From Prolixibacteraceae bacterium (lineage in GTDB: Bacteria; Bacteroidota; Bacteroidia; Bacteroidales; Prolixibacteraceae): 64,000 nucleotides of DNA. The translations under genes were made by a program, and so were the position numbers. Below are positions 35,871 to 44,945 of the stretch, piece by piece; position 1 is the stretch's first letter; each line of letters starts with the position of its first letter. The notes below the pieces were generated by a model. The model saw only the letters and a list, made by a program, of their open reading frames with translations, made no database searches and was not told where the DNA came from. Location of the stretch: the NCBI GenBank assembly GCA_003457135.1, contig DMSQ01000017.1, positions 14,686 to 78,685 of the forward strand, in the 5' to 3' direction.

Positions 35871-37049
35871 ATGGAACATTTATATGAAATGCTCAAACAG
35901 GTTGACGGATACATTTATCCCAACGAAATAGAACTGCATTGGGGTATCCTGATCGTACTTTACCCTTATATTACAGGATTGGTTGCAGGCGCTTTTATAC
36001 TTGCTTCACTTGAACGGGTTTTTAAAATAAAAGTCCTTCGGCCAACCTATCATCTGGCTCTTTTGACCGCTCTTTCGTTCCTTATTGTAGCTATTCTTCC
36101 ATTGGTCACACACCTTGGACATCCGTTCAGGGCATACGAAATAATGACCACACCGCAAGTTGGTTCAGCAATGGCCATATTCGGCTTTGTTTATTTGTGG
36201 TACCTTATGGTCGTACTATTGCTCGAAATTTGGTTTGATTACCGTCATGACCTTGTTGTTTGGGCAGACCAGTCAAAAGGATTTAAACGAAGGATCTATA
36301 AAATACTTACCCTGGGAGTAACCGACATTTCTCCAAAAGCTCTTGCCTGGGACGAAAAACTCGGATATATTGTTACGGTAATTGGTATTCCTTCAGCGTT
36401 CCTCCTGCACGGTTATGTTGGTTTTATTTTTGGCTCTATCAAAGCCAATCCATGGTGGTCAACCGTTCTGATGCCGGTTATTTTTCTTCTCTCGGCGATG
36501 GTTTCGGGTATTGCACTGGTTATGTTTCTATATATGATCATTTCGTGGATTCGAAAAGTAAAAATTGATATGGCCTGTTTGGACGAAATCGGGAAATTTC
36601 TCTTTATGGTATTAATTCTTGATTTCACGCTTGAATCGCTCGACCAGGTTCATCGTATTTACGAAGCCGAAGAATCTTTCGAAATATTGCACATGCTGGT
36701 CAACGGTAAATTAAATATTACACTCTTTGTTTTTCAGGGACTTATGGGAACGATTATTCCTTTAGTAATACTTGGTTTATTCAGGATGTATTTACCAAAG
36801 GAAAAAATACGAATACCTATGTATTTTCTGGTAAGTAACTTAGTTCTTTTTGGTGTGTTTTTTATGCGTTGGAATGTTGTAATCGGTGGTCAGTTATTTT
36901 CAAAAAGTTTCCTTGGATTTACCAGTTTCAAATTAGGAATGATTGGAGCAGAAGGATTTTTAATGGCTCTGGTCTGGATGATTATGCCTTTTCTCATTCT
37001 TTCATTTATACTTTGGTTGGTGCCGCCATGGAAAAAACATTCTGAATAA
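35871..37049 (+). CDS. NrfD/PsrC-type quinone-reactive membrane subunit
   Basis: A 392-residue inner-membrane protein with about ten hydrophobic helices, in the PsrC/NrfD family. It shows the N-terminal ELHWGILIVLYPYITGLVAG, THLGHPFRAYEIMT (typical of the family's first helix bundle) and late helix GMIGAEGFLMALVWM. These proteins exchange electrons with menaquinone and may move protons. It lies directly after the FeS gene. The DUF2339 gene follows after 13 bases, so all four genes likely form one operon. Confidence 0.92.
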   Translation: MEHLYEMLKQVDGYIYPNEIELHWGILIVLYPYITGLVAGAFILASLERVFKIKVLRPTYHLALLTALSFLIVAILPLVTHLGHPFRAYEIMTTPQVGSAMAIFGFVYLWYLMVVLLLEIWFDYRHDLVVWADQSKGFKRRIYKILTLGVTDISPKALAWDEKLGYIVTVIGIPSAFLLHGYVGFIFGSIKANPWWSTVLMPVIFLLSAMVSGIALVMFLYMIISWIRKVKIDMACLDEIGKFLFMVLILDFTLESLDQVHRIYEAEESFEILHMLVNGKLNITLFVFQGLMGTIIPLVILGLFRMYLPKEKIRIPMYFLVSNLVLFGVFFMRWNVVIGGQLFSKSFLGFTSFKLGMIGAEGFLMALVWMIMPFLILSFILWLVPPWKKHSE

Positions 37050-37062
37050 AATCTGATTCAAT

Positions 37063-38718
37063 ATGCAAACAGAAAAATCTGATTCGCAGGAATTAAAGAC
37101 TATTCGTGAGGAATTACATCAATTAAATACCCGGATCACGCGTCTTGAAGCCTTATTTGATAAACAAAAAGGGACAAAAAGTCAAATCCCTGCAATTGAT
37201 TCTGAACAGCCGGATGATGATTTCGAACTGAATTTTTCATCCAAATCAGATGATTCAATTGAATTTCGGGTTGGTGAATACGGGATGGCGTGGCTTGGCA
37301 ACATCGTATTACTTTTTGGAATATCCTTTCTGGTTCAATATCTGCAAAATTCAGGTTATAAGGTATTTTCAGCATTGATTGGATTTATTTTAGTTGGGGG
37401 GATATATGCAGGAGCCTACTATACGCGCCAATCCTTATCGTACCTGTCCAAACTTTTTGCCTATACCGGCCATCTGCTATTGTTTTACATGATGCTAAGG
37501 CTTCACTTTTTTCAGGATGATCCTTTAATCCCGAACAATCTGGCCGGACATTTCGCTTTGGTACTTGTCCCCGGCGTCCTGTTATACCTTTCGTATGGCC
37601 GTAAATCACAACTATTGGCAGGAATAGCTTTACTGATGCTTTTATTTTCTGGTATTATCAGCAATTCAGTACCATTTGCTTCAGGAATAACAACACTTGT
37701 TGCACTCCTGTCGGTCATACTTTTCTACAGGTTGGGCTGGCTTAAAATTGTTTTTATATTTATTTTTCTGATCTACCTGGGTCATTTAAACTGGTTTTTA
37801 AACAGTCCGTTTCTGGGCAACAAACTTGAGTTTATTAAATCACCCGGAATTGGATATTTCCATCTGTTTGCAACCGGTTTCATAATCTCCATTCTCGCCC
37901 TGCTACCAAAAAAGGAAGACGTTTCAGATGATTTTATCATTACCTCGGTCGTATGGAACGGACTGCTTTTTACATTAGTCCTAGCATTAACCGTGGTTAC
38001 GTATTTAAGCCATAACTATGTTCCTGTTTTCGCTGTTCTGGCCATTGTTTGCCTGATCTATTCGGTTATACTTCAATCCCGTTCATATCTGAAAATCACG
38101 GCATCCATGTACGCACTGTATGGTTTTCTTGCCTTGAGTGTTGCATTTTATGGGATACTTCTCTTCCCAAAAGTCTATATGCTCCTGGCGCTTCAAAGTT
38201 TGCTTGTAGTTTCCATGGCACTTTGGTTTCGTTCCAGGTTCATTGTGGTAATGAATACTTTCCTCTTTCTGATTTTGATGATATTTTACTTGTCATCACA
38301 GGCAAATCATAACCCTACCAGTTTTTCGTTTATGTTGGTCGCTTTTATTACTGCCCGGATCATCAACCTGAAAAAAGAACGGTTAAATATAAAAACAGAG
38401 TACATCAGGAACCTTTATCTGGTTATTGGATTCGTGATGACACTGGTTGCCTTCTACCATGCAGTTCCTGAATCATACATTACTGTTTCATGGATTACGG
38501 CTGCCATCCTTTTCTTTATTCTTGGCCGGCTAATTAATAATATCAAATACCGATGGCTTGCAATTGGCATTATAGTGGTATCGTTCGTTAAACTCATTTT
38601 TTTCGATATGTCGGATATTGATATTGGGTTCCGGGTTTTGGTTTTCCTGTTCCTGGCAATTATCTCAATAGCAGTATCTGTTCTATACACCAAGTACCTG
38701 ATCAAAAAGAAGGAATAA
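37063..38718 (+). CDS. DUF2339-type polytopic membrane protein
   Basis: A 551-residue protein with a short coiled coil at the N-terminus (ELKTIREELHQLNTRITRLE) and then about fourteen or more hydrophobic helices. This combination and the segment EYGMAWLGNIVLLFGISFLV suit the DUF2339 family of unknown function. It sits between two cytochrome/FeS/NrfD modules, in the same direction and probably in the first operon. A link to the respiratory complexes is inferred from position only. No catalytic residues can be named. Confidence 0.75.
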   Translation: MQTEKSDSQELKTIREELHQLNTRITRLEALFDKQKGTKSQIPAIDSEQPDDDFELNFSSKSDDSIEFRVGEYGMAWLGNIVLLFGISFLVQYLQNSGYKVFSALIGFILVGGIYAGAYYTRQSLSYLSKLFAYTGHLLLFYMMLRLHFFQDDPLIPNNLAGHFALVLVPGVLLYLSYGRKSQLLAGIALLMLLFSGIISNSVPFASGITTLVALLSVILFYRLGWLKIVFIFIFLIYLGHLNWFLNSPFLGNKLEFIKSPGIGYFHLFATGFIISILALLPKKEDVSDDFIITSVVWNGLLFTLVLALTVVTYLSHNYVPVFAVLAIVCLIYSVILQSRSYLKITASMYALYGFLALSVAFYGILLFPKVYMLLALQSLLVVSMALWFRSRFIVVMNTFLFLILMIFYLSSQANHNPTSFSFMLVAFITARIINLKKERLNIKTEYIRNLYLVIGFVMTLVAFYHAVPESYITVSWITAAILFFILGRLINNIKYRWLAIGIIVVSFVKLIFFDMSDIDIGFRVLVFLFLAIISIAVSVLYTKYLIKKKE

Positions 38719-38808
38719 TGCGAATCAATGGCTCATTCAATCCGGGCCGGAAAAATTGATTTTTATCAGCGTTAATTATTTATTTATCAGAAAAGTAAAT
38801 TTACCAGG

Positions 38809-39387
38809 ATGCATAAAAATTACGAATACATCAAACGACCTGTTGTCTTAATGGCATTTTCATTGTTTCTGTATATCGGTTGCCGGCAAAAAGAAGCAGA
38901 CAACACGAAGCTAATTCAAGTTCCTGAAGTAAAAGAAGCTAGCATTTCGATAGGAGAAGCTCAGGAAAATGCGATCGAACTTCCGCCTTTCAGCGATGGA
39001 ATATTTCCCTGCAGCGACTGTCATACAGATTTAACCCCCAATCCGGTGAAAAGAGAATTAGTGGACATGCACGATGACATTTCGGCTATGTTTGATCATG
39101 ACAAAGAAAACCGTTGGTGTACCGATTGCCATGATTTGAGTAACAGGGACTTTCTAAAGTTGGCAAGTGGAAAATTACTGGATTTCAAGGAATCATATAA
39201 GCTATGTGGACAGTGCCACGGTGAAAAACTAAGGGACTGGAAAGTTGGGGTTCATGGAAAGAGAACGGGTAATTGGAACGGGAAAAAAGAATATCTGCTT
39301 TGCGTTCATTGTCACAATCCGCACTCTCCAAAATTCCAGCAAATAGCTCCGGAACCTCCACCAATCAGACAGGAAGATATTAATTAG
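38809..39387 (+). CDS. Tetraheme cytochrome c lipoprotein
   Basis: A 192-residue protein starting with a lipoprotein signal: the hydrophobic segment LMAFSLFLYIGC ends in Cys25, the expected lipidated residue. Four CxxCH haem motifs lie at 68-72 (CSDCH), 104-108 (CTDCH), 133-137 (CGQCH) and 165-169 (CVHCH). It parallels the cytochrome of the first module at 34665 but is longer, with a 40-residue linker. The FeS and NrfD genes of a second module follow 242 bases downstream. It likely carries electrons in the periplasm from a membrane complex. Confidence 0.9.
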   Translation: MHKNYEYIKRPVVLMAFSLFLYIGCRQKEADNTKLIQVPEVKEASISIGEAQENAIELPPFSDGIFPCSDCHTDLTPNPVKRELVDMHDDISAMFDHDKENRWCTDCHDLSNRDFLKLASGKLLDFKESYKLCGQCHGEKLRDWKVGVHGKRTGNWNGKKEYLLCVHCHNPHSPKFQQIAPEPPPIRQEDIN

Positions 39388-39629
39388 TACCTTATTATCT
39401 TCGATATAGCCCATATAGAATTACATAAATATAGATGAAAATGTTATCAAGTTGTCAGGTTATCGAGTTGTCAAAAAAAGCACCAGAGGTGCGTAATATT
39501 TGTAGAAAGAGAAATTAAAGAATGAGAATCGTCCGAATGATGAAGCTGAATCAAGCTTGGACCTCTTTTCGGACGAAATAGAATCAACCTTAAAAAGAAG
39601 TTTGATAAAAGTTTTTAAAATTTGAAATC

Positions 39630-40529
39630 ATGGTAACGATGAAAAAGGAAAATTCACGAAGGTCGTTTTTCAAAAATATATCCCTGGCATCACTCTCGGC
39701 GCTTGCACTCAACGGATGCGACTCAAAGGCCCTGACAGAGTTTCTTCAACGGAATTTCAGGACCTTGTCGAAAAAAGAAAAAAATGACATCGTCAAAAAT
39801 CTGGAAGTAAAATACAAAGAAACCTACGGAAAAGAATTTCATGTATCGGCTGAACCTGCCATGGAAGGGGTTTTGTTTGGATATGCTTTGGATTTATCGC
39901 GTTGTATTGGCTGCCGGAAATGTGTTTATGCCTGCGTTAGTGAAAACAATCAGTCGCGTGAACCGCAGATTCATTGGATACAGGTGCTCGAAATGGAAAA
40001 AGAAAAAGGGATTGATCTGGCACATTCAAATGTTCACTATAATCCTGAAAAAGTTCCGGAAAAAGGGAAATCTTATTTTCCGGTAGCCTGTCAGCAGTGC
40101 CGGAATCCACAGTGTACAACCGTATGCCCGGTGAAGGCTACCTGGCAGGAACCTGACGGAATTGTAGTGGTTGATTACAACTGGTGTATTGGCTGCAGGT
40201 ATTGCATGGCAGCCTGCCCTTACGGAGCTAGGCACTTCAATTGGGGACAGCCAAATGTTCCGGCAGAAGAAATAACTACTGAAATGCATTATCTGGGCAA
40301 CAGACCAAGAGTGAAAGGGGTTGTCGAAAAATGTACGTTTTGTATCCAACGGGTAAGGGTAGGCAAATATCCTTCTTGTGTTGAAATTTGTCCGGTAGGG
40401 GCCCGGAAATTTGGGAATCTTTTGGATTCGGAGAGTGAAATCAGATATATTTTGGAAAATAAACGTGTATTTGTCTTGAAACAAGAATTAAACACCCAAC
40501 CCAAATTCTATTATTTCTTTGGTATATAA
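39630..40529 (+). CDS. Tat-exported ferredoxin with four [4Fe-4S] clusters, second module
   Basis: A 299-residue FeS subunit paralogous to the one at 35102. It has a twin-arginine motif (SRRSFFKN) followed by LNGC, so it may be exported by Tat and lipidated. Sixteen Cys group as 92/95/98/102, 154/157/162/166, 186/189/192/196 and 235/238/250/254, predicting four clusters. The 60-residue region before the first cluster is longer than in NrfC. NrfD follows 29 bases on. Two starts are possible (39630 and 39639); both leave the signal intact. The cytochrome lipoprotein upstream is the likely partner. Confidence 0.9.
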   Translation: MVTMKKENSRRSFFKNISLASLSALALNGCDSKALTEFLQRNFRTLSKKEKNDIVKNLEVKYKETYGKEFHVSAEPAMEGVLFGYALDLSRCIGCRKCVYACVSENNQSREPQIHWIQVLEMEKEKGIDLAHSNVHYNPEKVPEKGKSYFPVACQQCRNPQCTTVCPVKATWQEPDGIVVVDYNWCIGCRYCMAACPYGARHFNWGQPNVPAEEITTEMHYLGNRPRVKGVVEKCTFCIQRVRVGKYPSCVEICPVGARKFGNLLDSESEIRYILENKRVFVLKQELNTQPKFYYFFGI

Positions 40530-40558
40530 CCGGTTAGCATATCTAAAAATATACAGTT

Positions 40559-41791
40559 ATGAATTTTATTCGTTTTATAACAGGCAGTATAAAAATAATC
40601 CTTCAGGGCAGCAAGGCCTATTATGCATGGCTGATTTTCCTGTTGCTATTAATCCTTTGGGGCGGATTTGGTTATTTCGGACAGCTAAGTGAAGGATTGA
40701 TAAAAACTCACATGCGCGATTCGGTTTCCTGGGCTTTTTATATCGGAAATTTCACATTCCTCGTGGGAGTAGCGGCTGCCGCTGTTCTGTTAGTCATACC
40801 TGCCTATATTTACGACTGGAAACCAATCAAGGAAATTGTAATTTTTGGCGAATTGCTGGCTGTTTGTGCTGTAATTATGTGTATTTCATTTATTGTGGTA
40901 GATATAGGAAATCCCCTCCGGTTTTGGCACATGCTACCTCTGATTGGCACCATGAACTTTCCATCTTCAATGCTTTCCTGGGATTTTTTCGTTCTTAACA
41001 TCTATTTAATAATTAATTTAATTGTAGTGACCTACCTTCTTTATTGTATTTTTTTCAAAAAGGAGTATAATAAATCACTTGTTTTGCCACTGGTTTTAAT
41101 AAGCATACCCATGGCTGTGGCCATTCATACAGTAACCGCATTTCTATATAATGCTTTGCCTGCCCGTCCATTTTGGAATAGCGCCTTGCTTGCCCCAAGA
41201 TTTTTGGCTTCAGCATTCTGTTCAGGCCCGGCTATTCTTTTGATTCTATTTCAATTACTTCGGAAAACCACCAAATTTGAAATTAAAGACGAAGCTATCT
41301 GGAAAATCGCTGAACTTATGGTTTATGCCATGTTCATTTATTTATTCTTTACGATTGCCGAACTGTTTAAAGAATTTTATTCGGGAACCGAACATCTGTT
41401 GTATTGGAAATACCTGCTTTTCGGAATAGGCGATAACAATGAAATTGTTGTTTACAGTTGGTTGTCAATTATTATGGGATGTATTGCTTTTATACTTTTC
41501 TTAATTCCAAAAACCCGTATGAATTTCGTGACCCTGAATATCGGCGCAGTTCTTATTTATGCCAGCGTTTATGTCGAAAAAGGAATTGCTCTTATTATTC
41601 CCGGATTTACACCTGATGTATTAGGCCAAATATATGTATATACACCTTCAATGACCGAGATCAGAACCGCTGCAATGATATTTTCTCTTGGATTTTTACT
41701 CTTCACTTTTTTAGTAAAAGTTGCAATAGCCATTGTATTTGAAGATTACAACATAGACGTTCTGAATCAGAAAAAAAATGCCTTAAATTAA
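40559..41791 (+). CDS. NrfD/PsrC-type quinone-reactive membrane subunit, second module
   Basis: A 410-residue protein with about ten hydrophobic helices, paralogous to the NrfD at 35871. It shows the family's early helix region (MRDSVSWAFYIGNFTFLVGV), DIGNPLRFWHMLP and the late helix with FTFLVKVAIAIVF. It is probably the menaquinone site of the second cytochrome/FeS complex. Its 3' end overlaps by 4 bases the convergent gene for an outer-membrane beta-barrel protein. Confidence 0.9.
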   Translation: MNFIRFITGSIKIILQGSKAYYAWLIFLLLLILWGGFGYFGQLSEGLIKTHMRDSVSWAFYIGNFTFLVGVAAAAVLLVIPAYIYDWKPIKEIVIFGELLAVCAVIMCISFIVVDIGNPLRFWHMLPLIGTMNFPSSMLSWDFFVLNIYLIINLIVVTYLLYCIFFKKEYNKSLVLPLVLISIPMAVAIHTVTAFLYNALPARPFWNSALLAPRFLASAFCSGPAILLILFQLLRKTTKFEIKDEAIWKIAELMVYAMFIYLFFTIAELFKEFYSGTEHLLYWKYLLFGIGDNNEIVVYSWLSIIMGCIAFILFLIPKTRMNFVTLNIGAVLIYASVYVEKGIALIIPGFTPDVLGQIYVYTPSMTEIRTAAMIFSLGFLLFTFLVKVAIAIVFEDYNIDVLNQKKNALN

Positions 41792-42444
41792 ATCCGGAAT
41801 TTAGTATTGATTCCAAAAACATTGTATTCTTTCCACTCCATAGTGGGCCTGGTCAAATGGTAACAATAGTAAAGGTCGATACCCAGGTTATCAAGGTTCA
41901 GTATATGAAATCCGCCATACAAACGAATAGTTTGAACCTTCAGGGAATAAATATTCGAGAATATTTCATCCATAATATACGGCTTGGGCAGCTTGCTGGC
42001 CGAACGGACAAAAAAATCAACATTGGTTATATTATCGAAAGTATATTGGGTTTCAAAAACCTTAAAAGTTCTGATGGCAACACGGTTGGCAAATCGTATT
42101 TTAACATTTCCTGGTTTACCAGAATAGACTCCATAAAACATATACGCTCCGCCTGGATTCCAGATTTCTGATTTATAGGTCTCATTCAGACGAAGACCCA
42201 ACCCTAAAGAAAAATGATCAGATAATTTGCGATAGCCGGCCAAATCGAAATGAAGGTAATCAAACCGGCCAATCTGAATGTTGAAATGATCCTTATTTGA
42301 AAGCACAAATTCAGTTTTATCATTTAATAAATAACTTATGCCCGTTGAATTCCAGAAGAAAGAACCATCATTGCCCAGTTGCCCAAATCCTTTTGAAGTT
42401 AGAATTGACATAAACAAGATTAATAGGAAAACGTATTTTATCAT
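41788..42444 (-). CDS. Exported protein, probable small outer-membrane beta barrel
   Basis: A 218-residue protein with a signal peptide (MIKYVFLLILFMSILTSKGF). The mature part has repeated amphipathic strands with alternating aromatic and polar residues (FNIQIGRFDYLHFDLAGYRK, SLGLGLRLNE) and ends in an aromatic-rich strand (NTKFRI), which suits a small DUF2490-like barrel. I do not recognise its function. It is convergent with the second NrfD gene and does not share its transcript. Confidence 0.7.
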   Translation of the reverse strand: MIKYVFLLILFMSILTSKGFGQLGNDGSFFWNSTGISYLLNDKTEFVLSNKDHFNIQIGRFDYLHFDLAGYRKLSDHFSLGLGLRLNETYKSEIWNPGGAYMFYGVYSGKPGNVKIRFANRVAIRTFKVFETQYTFDNITNVDFFVRSASKLPKPYIMDEIFSNIYSLKVQTIRLYGGFHILNLDNLGIDLYYCYHLTRPTMEWKEYNVFGINTKFRI

Positions 42445-42543
42445 GATAAAAATTGAATTTTTTGCCAGCGAATTATACCTTTAAAGTTTTGAATTCGCAA
42501 AAATATAATAAATACTCATCAACCCGCTAAAATAAACCTACCA

Positions 42544-43440
42544 ATGTCAAGATTCTTATTAGTCACGCTTTCATTATTTATCGGAATTTCAGGAGTTTGT
42601 AAAAAAAATAGTGATCAACTGCAACTGATTGCCAAAGATGCAAAAGTGACCAAAGCCGGTGGCGGATACATTTTTACCGAAGGGCCATCGGTTGCAGCCG
42701 ATGGCCGTGTATTTTTTACCGATCAGCCCAACGACAAAATTGATGTCTGGGACGAAGACGGAACCATTACCACTTTTATGCAGCCTTGCGACCGGTCGAA
42801 CGGAACATATTTCAACAAAAATGGTGAATTGGTGGTCTGCGCCGACCTGCACAACCGGCTTGTCGCAATAAATATGGACAAAAAAATGCGCACCCTGGCT
42901 GAAAACTTCAACGGTCAGCCGCTGAATGCCCCAAACGATTTGTGGATTGCGCCCAACGGCGGAATCTATTTTTCTGACCCCTATTATCACCGCGGTTACT
43001 GGGAACCGGGCCGAAAAGAACTTCAGGATAAACGTGGCGTTTACTTCCTTAATACAAATGGAAAAGTAATCCGCGTGATTGACGATTACAAACAACCGAA
43101 CGGCCTGATAGGTACTCCTGACGGAAAAACGCTGTACGTAAGTGATATCAACGATGGAAAAATATGGAAATACACGATTAACCAGGATGGTACTCTCAGC
43201 AATAAAACTTTTTTTGCCCCTGAGGGATCAGATGGAATGACCATTGACAATCAGGGAAATGTTTACCTGACCAACAAAGTCGTATCTGTATTCAATCCGA
43301 AAGGCAAAAACATAGCACGGATTGAAGTCCCTGAACAACCTTCGAACGTTTGTTTCGGGGGCAAAAAACGTAATATTCTTTTTATTACTGCCCGAACTTC
43401 GGTTTATACCCTGAAGATGAAGGTTAAAGGAGTACAATAA
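42544..43440 (+). CDS. SMP-30/gluconolactonase-type exported lactonase
   Basis: A 298-residue six-bladed beta-propeller enzyme. Motifs are FTEGPSVAADGRVFFTDQPN, DRSNGTYFNKNGELVVCAD, NAPNDLWIAPNGGIYFSDP (Asn/Asp metal ligands) and QPNGLIGTPDGKTLYVSD. It likely hydrolyses sugar lactones with a divalent metal. The signal peptide ends near SGVC, so it may be a lipoprotein, though Val before Cys is unusual. Its stop overlaps the glpK start (TAATG), so the two are coupled. Confidence 0.88.
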   Translation: MSRFLLVTLSLFIGISGVCKKNSDQLQLIAKDAKVTKAGGGYIFTEGPSVAADGRVFFTDQPNDKIDVWDEDGTITTFMQPCDRSNGTYFNKNGELVVCADLHNRLVAINMDKKMRTLAENFNGQPLNAPNDLWIAPNGGIYFSDPYYHRGYWEPGRKELQDKRGVYFLNTNGKVIRVIDDYKQPNGLIGTPDGKTLYVSDINDGKIWKYTINQDGTLSNKTFFAPEGSDGMTIDNQGNVYLTNKVVSVFNPKGKNIARIEVPEQPSNVCFGGKKRNILFITARTSVYTLKMKVKGVQ

Positions 43441-44939
43441 TGATGAAAAAATTCATACTGGCCCTCGATCAGGGCACTACCAGTTCGCGGGCCATTGTTT
43501 TCGATCACCGTGGAAGGGCGCTTGCCACTGCACAGAAAGAGTTTAGACAATTCTATCCTCAATCCGGATGGGTTGAACACGATCCTGAAGAAATCTGGTC
43601 AACCCAGGCTGGCATGGCTGTAGAAGCAATAACTAAAGCCGGCCTGGAAATCACTAACATTGCTGCCTTTGGAATTACCAACCAGCGCGAAACAACTGTG
43701 GTTTGGAACCGGAAAACAGGCAAGCCCATTTACAACGCTATCGTGTGGCAGGACCGTCGAACAGCAAACCTGTGCGACCAGCTCAAAGCCGATGGATTGA
43801 GTTCGGTGGTTCTCGAGAAAACAGGTCTGATCATTGACTCTTACTTTTCGGCGACCAAGATCAAATGGATTCTTGACCATGTTAAAGGGGCACGCAGACA
43901 GGCCGAATCAGGAAAACTGGCATTCGGAACCATTGACAGTTGGTTGGTTTGGAACCTTTCACGTGGAAAACTACACATTACCGATGTTTCGAATGCCTCG
44001 CGAACCATGCTTTTCAACATTAACACTTTACAGTGGGACAAGGAATTGCTTCACATTTTCAACATTCCTGAAAGTATGCTTCCTGAAGTCAGGTCGTCAA
44101 GCGAAGTCTATGGCTATTCTTCCAGTCAGCTTTCTCCTGAAATTGCCATTGCCGGAATTGCAGGCGACCAGCAGGCTGCCCTGTTTGGTCAGATGTGCAT
44201 CGAACCGGGAATGGTAAAAAACACCTATGGTACAGGCTGTTTCATGATGAAAAACATCGGAAGTAAACCTATCATATCGAAAAATAAACTGCTCACCACG
44301 GTAGCCTGGAAAATAGGTCAGGATACGACCTACGCCCTCGAAGGCAGTATTTTTATAGCAGGGGCAGTAGTTCAATGGCTTCGTGACGAACTTGGGATCA
44401 TCAAAAAATCGGCTGATATCGAAAAACTCGCGGCCAAAGTGAAGGATAGCGATGGGGTTTACTTCGTGCCAGCTTTCGCCGGATTGGGCGCTCCCCACTG
44501 GAATCAACATGCCCGTGGCACCCTGGTTGGCATTACAAGGGGCACGACTGCCGCCCACATTGCCAAAGCTGCCCTCGACAGCATTGCATATCAAACCTAC
44601 GATGTGTTGCTGGCCATGCAAAACGATACGAAAATCGAAATCGGCGAATTACGGGTTGATGGCGGAGCAACAGTGAATAACAAACTACTTCAGTTTCAGG
44701 CCGACATCCTTCAGAAAAGGGTGATCCGTCCCAAATATACCGAAACCACAGCGCTCGGGGCAGCCTACCTTGCCGGACTTGCAATTGGCTATTGGAGTAA
44801 CGTGAAGGATCTGAAAGAGCACTGGCAACTTGGTCGGACTTTTACTCCTGAAATGGAAAAAGAAGAAACCGTCCACCTGATTAAGGAATGGCAGCGGGCT
44901 ATAAAAGCATCTCAGGCATGGGCAGATGATAAAGACTAA
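43440..44939 (+). CDS. glpK: Glycerol kinase
   Basis: A 499-residue FGGY-family kinase that phosphorylates glycerol with ATP to glycerol-3-phosphate. The length and motifs are those of GlpK: DQGTTSSRAIVFD, SGWVEHDPEEIW, NQRETTVVWNRKTGKPIYNA, WQDRRT, and the C-terminal GLGAPHWNQHARGTLVGITR and GELRVDGGATVN. No glpF or glpD is found nearby. Translation is probably coupled to the SMP-30 gene by the TAATG overlap. The following membrane acyltransferase gene starts 6 bases downstream. Confidence 0.95.
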   Translation: MMKKFILALDQGTTSSRAIVFDHRGRALATAQKEFRQFYPQSGWVEHDPEEIWSTQAGMAVEAITKAGLEITNIAAFGITNQRETTVVWNRKTGKPIYNAIVWQDRRTANLCDQLKADGLSSVVLEKTGLIIDSYFSATKIKWILDHVKGARRQAESGKLAFGTIDSWLVWNLSRGKLHITDVSNASRTMLFNINTLQWDKELLHIFNIPESMLPEVRSSSEVYGYSSSQLSPEIAIAGIAGDQQAALFGQMCIEPGMVKNTYGTGCFMMKNIGSKPIISKNKLLTTVAWKIGQDTTYALEGSIFIAGAVVQWLRDELGIIKKSADIEKLAAKVKDSDGVYFVPAFAGLGAPHWNQHARGTLVGITRGTTAAHIAKAALDSIAYQTYDVLLAMQNDTKIEIGELRVDGGATVNNKLLQFQADILQKRVIRPKYTETTALGAAYLAGLAIGYWSNVKDLKEHWQLGRTFTPEMEKEETVHLIKEWQRAIKASQAWADDKD

Positions 44940-44945
44940 TTCAAT

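Noticed and set aside
39521..39625. Short open frame (about 34 codons) before the second FeS gene
   Set aside because: It has no start codon and I could not link NENRPNDEAESSLDLF to any family; it may be a remnant, but the support is too thin.
34665..41791. Formate-dependent nitrite reductase (Nrf) or polysulfide reductase operon
   Set aside because: Neither a pentaheme NrfA nor a molybdopterin PsrA/DmsA subunit is encoded, so only the NrfB/C/D-like parts are supported.
41857..42171. Open frame on the plus strand, 104 codons
   Set aside because: It is antisense to the outer-membrane protein gene, which has a signal peptide and strand pattern; the antisense product has none.
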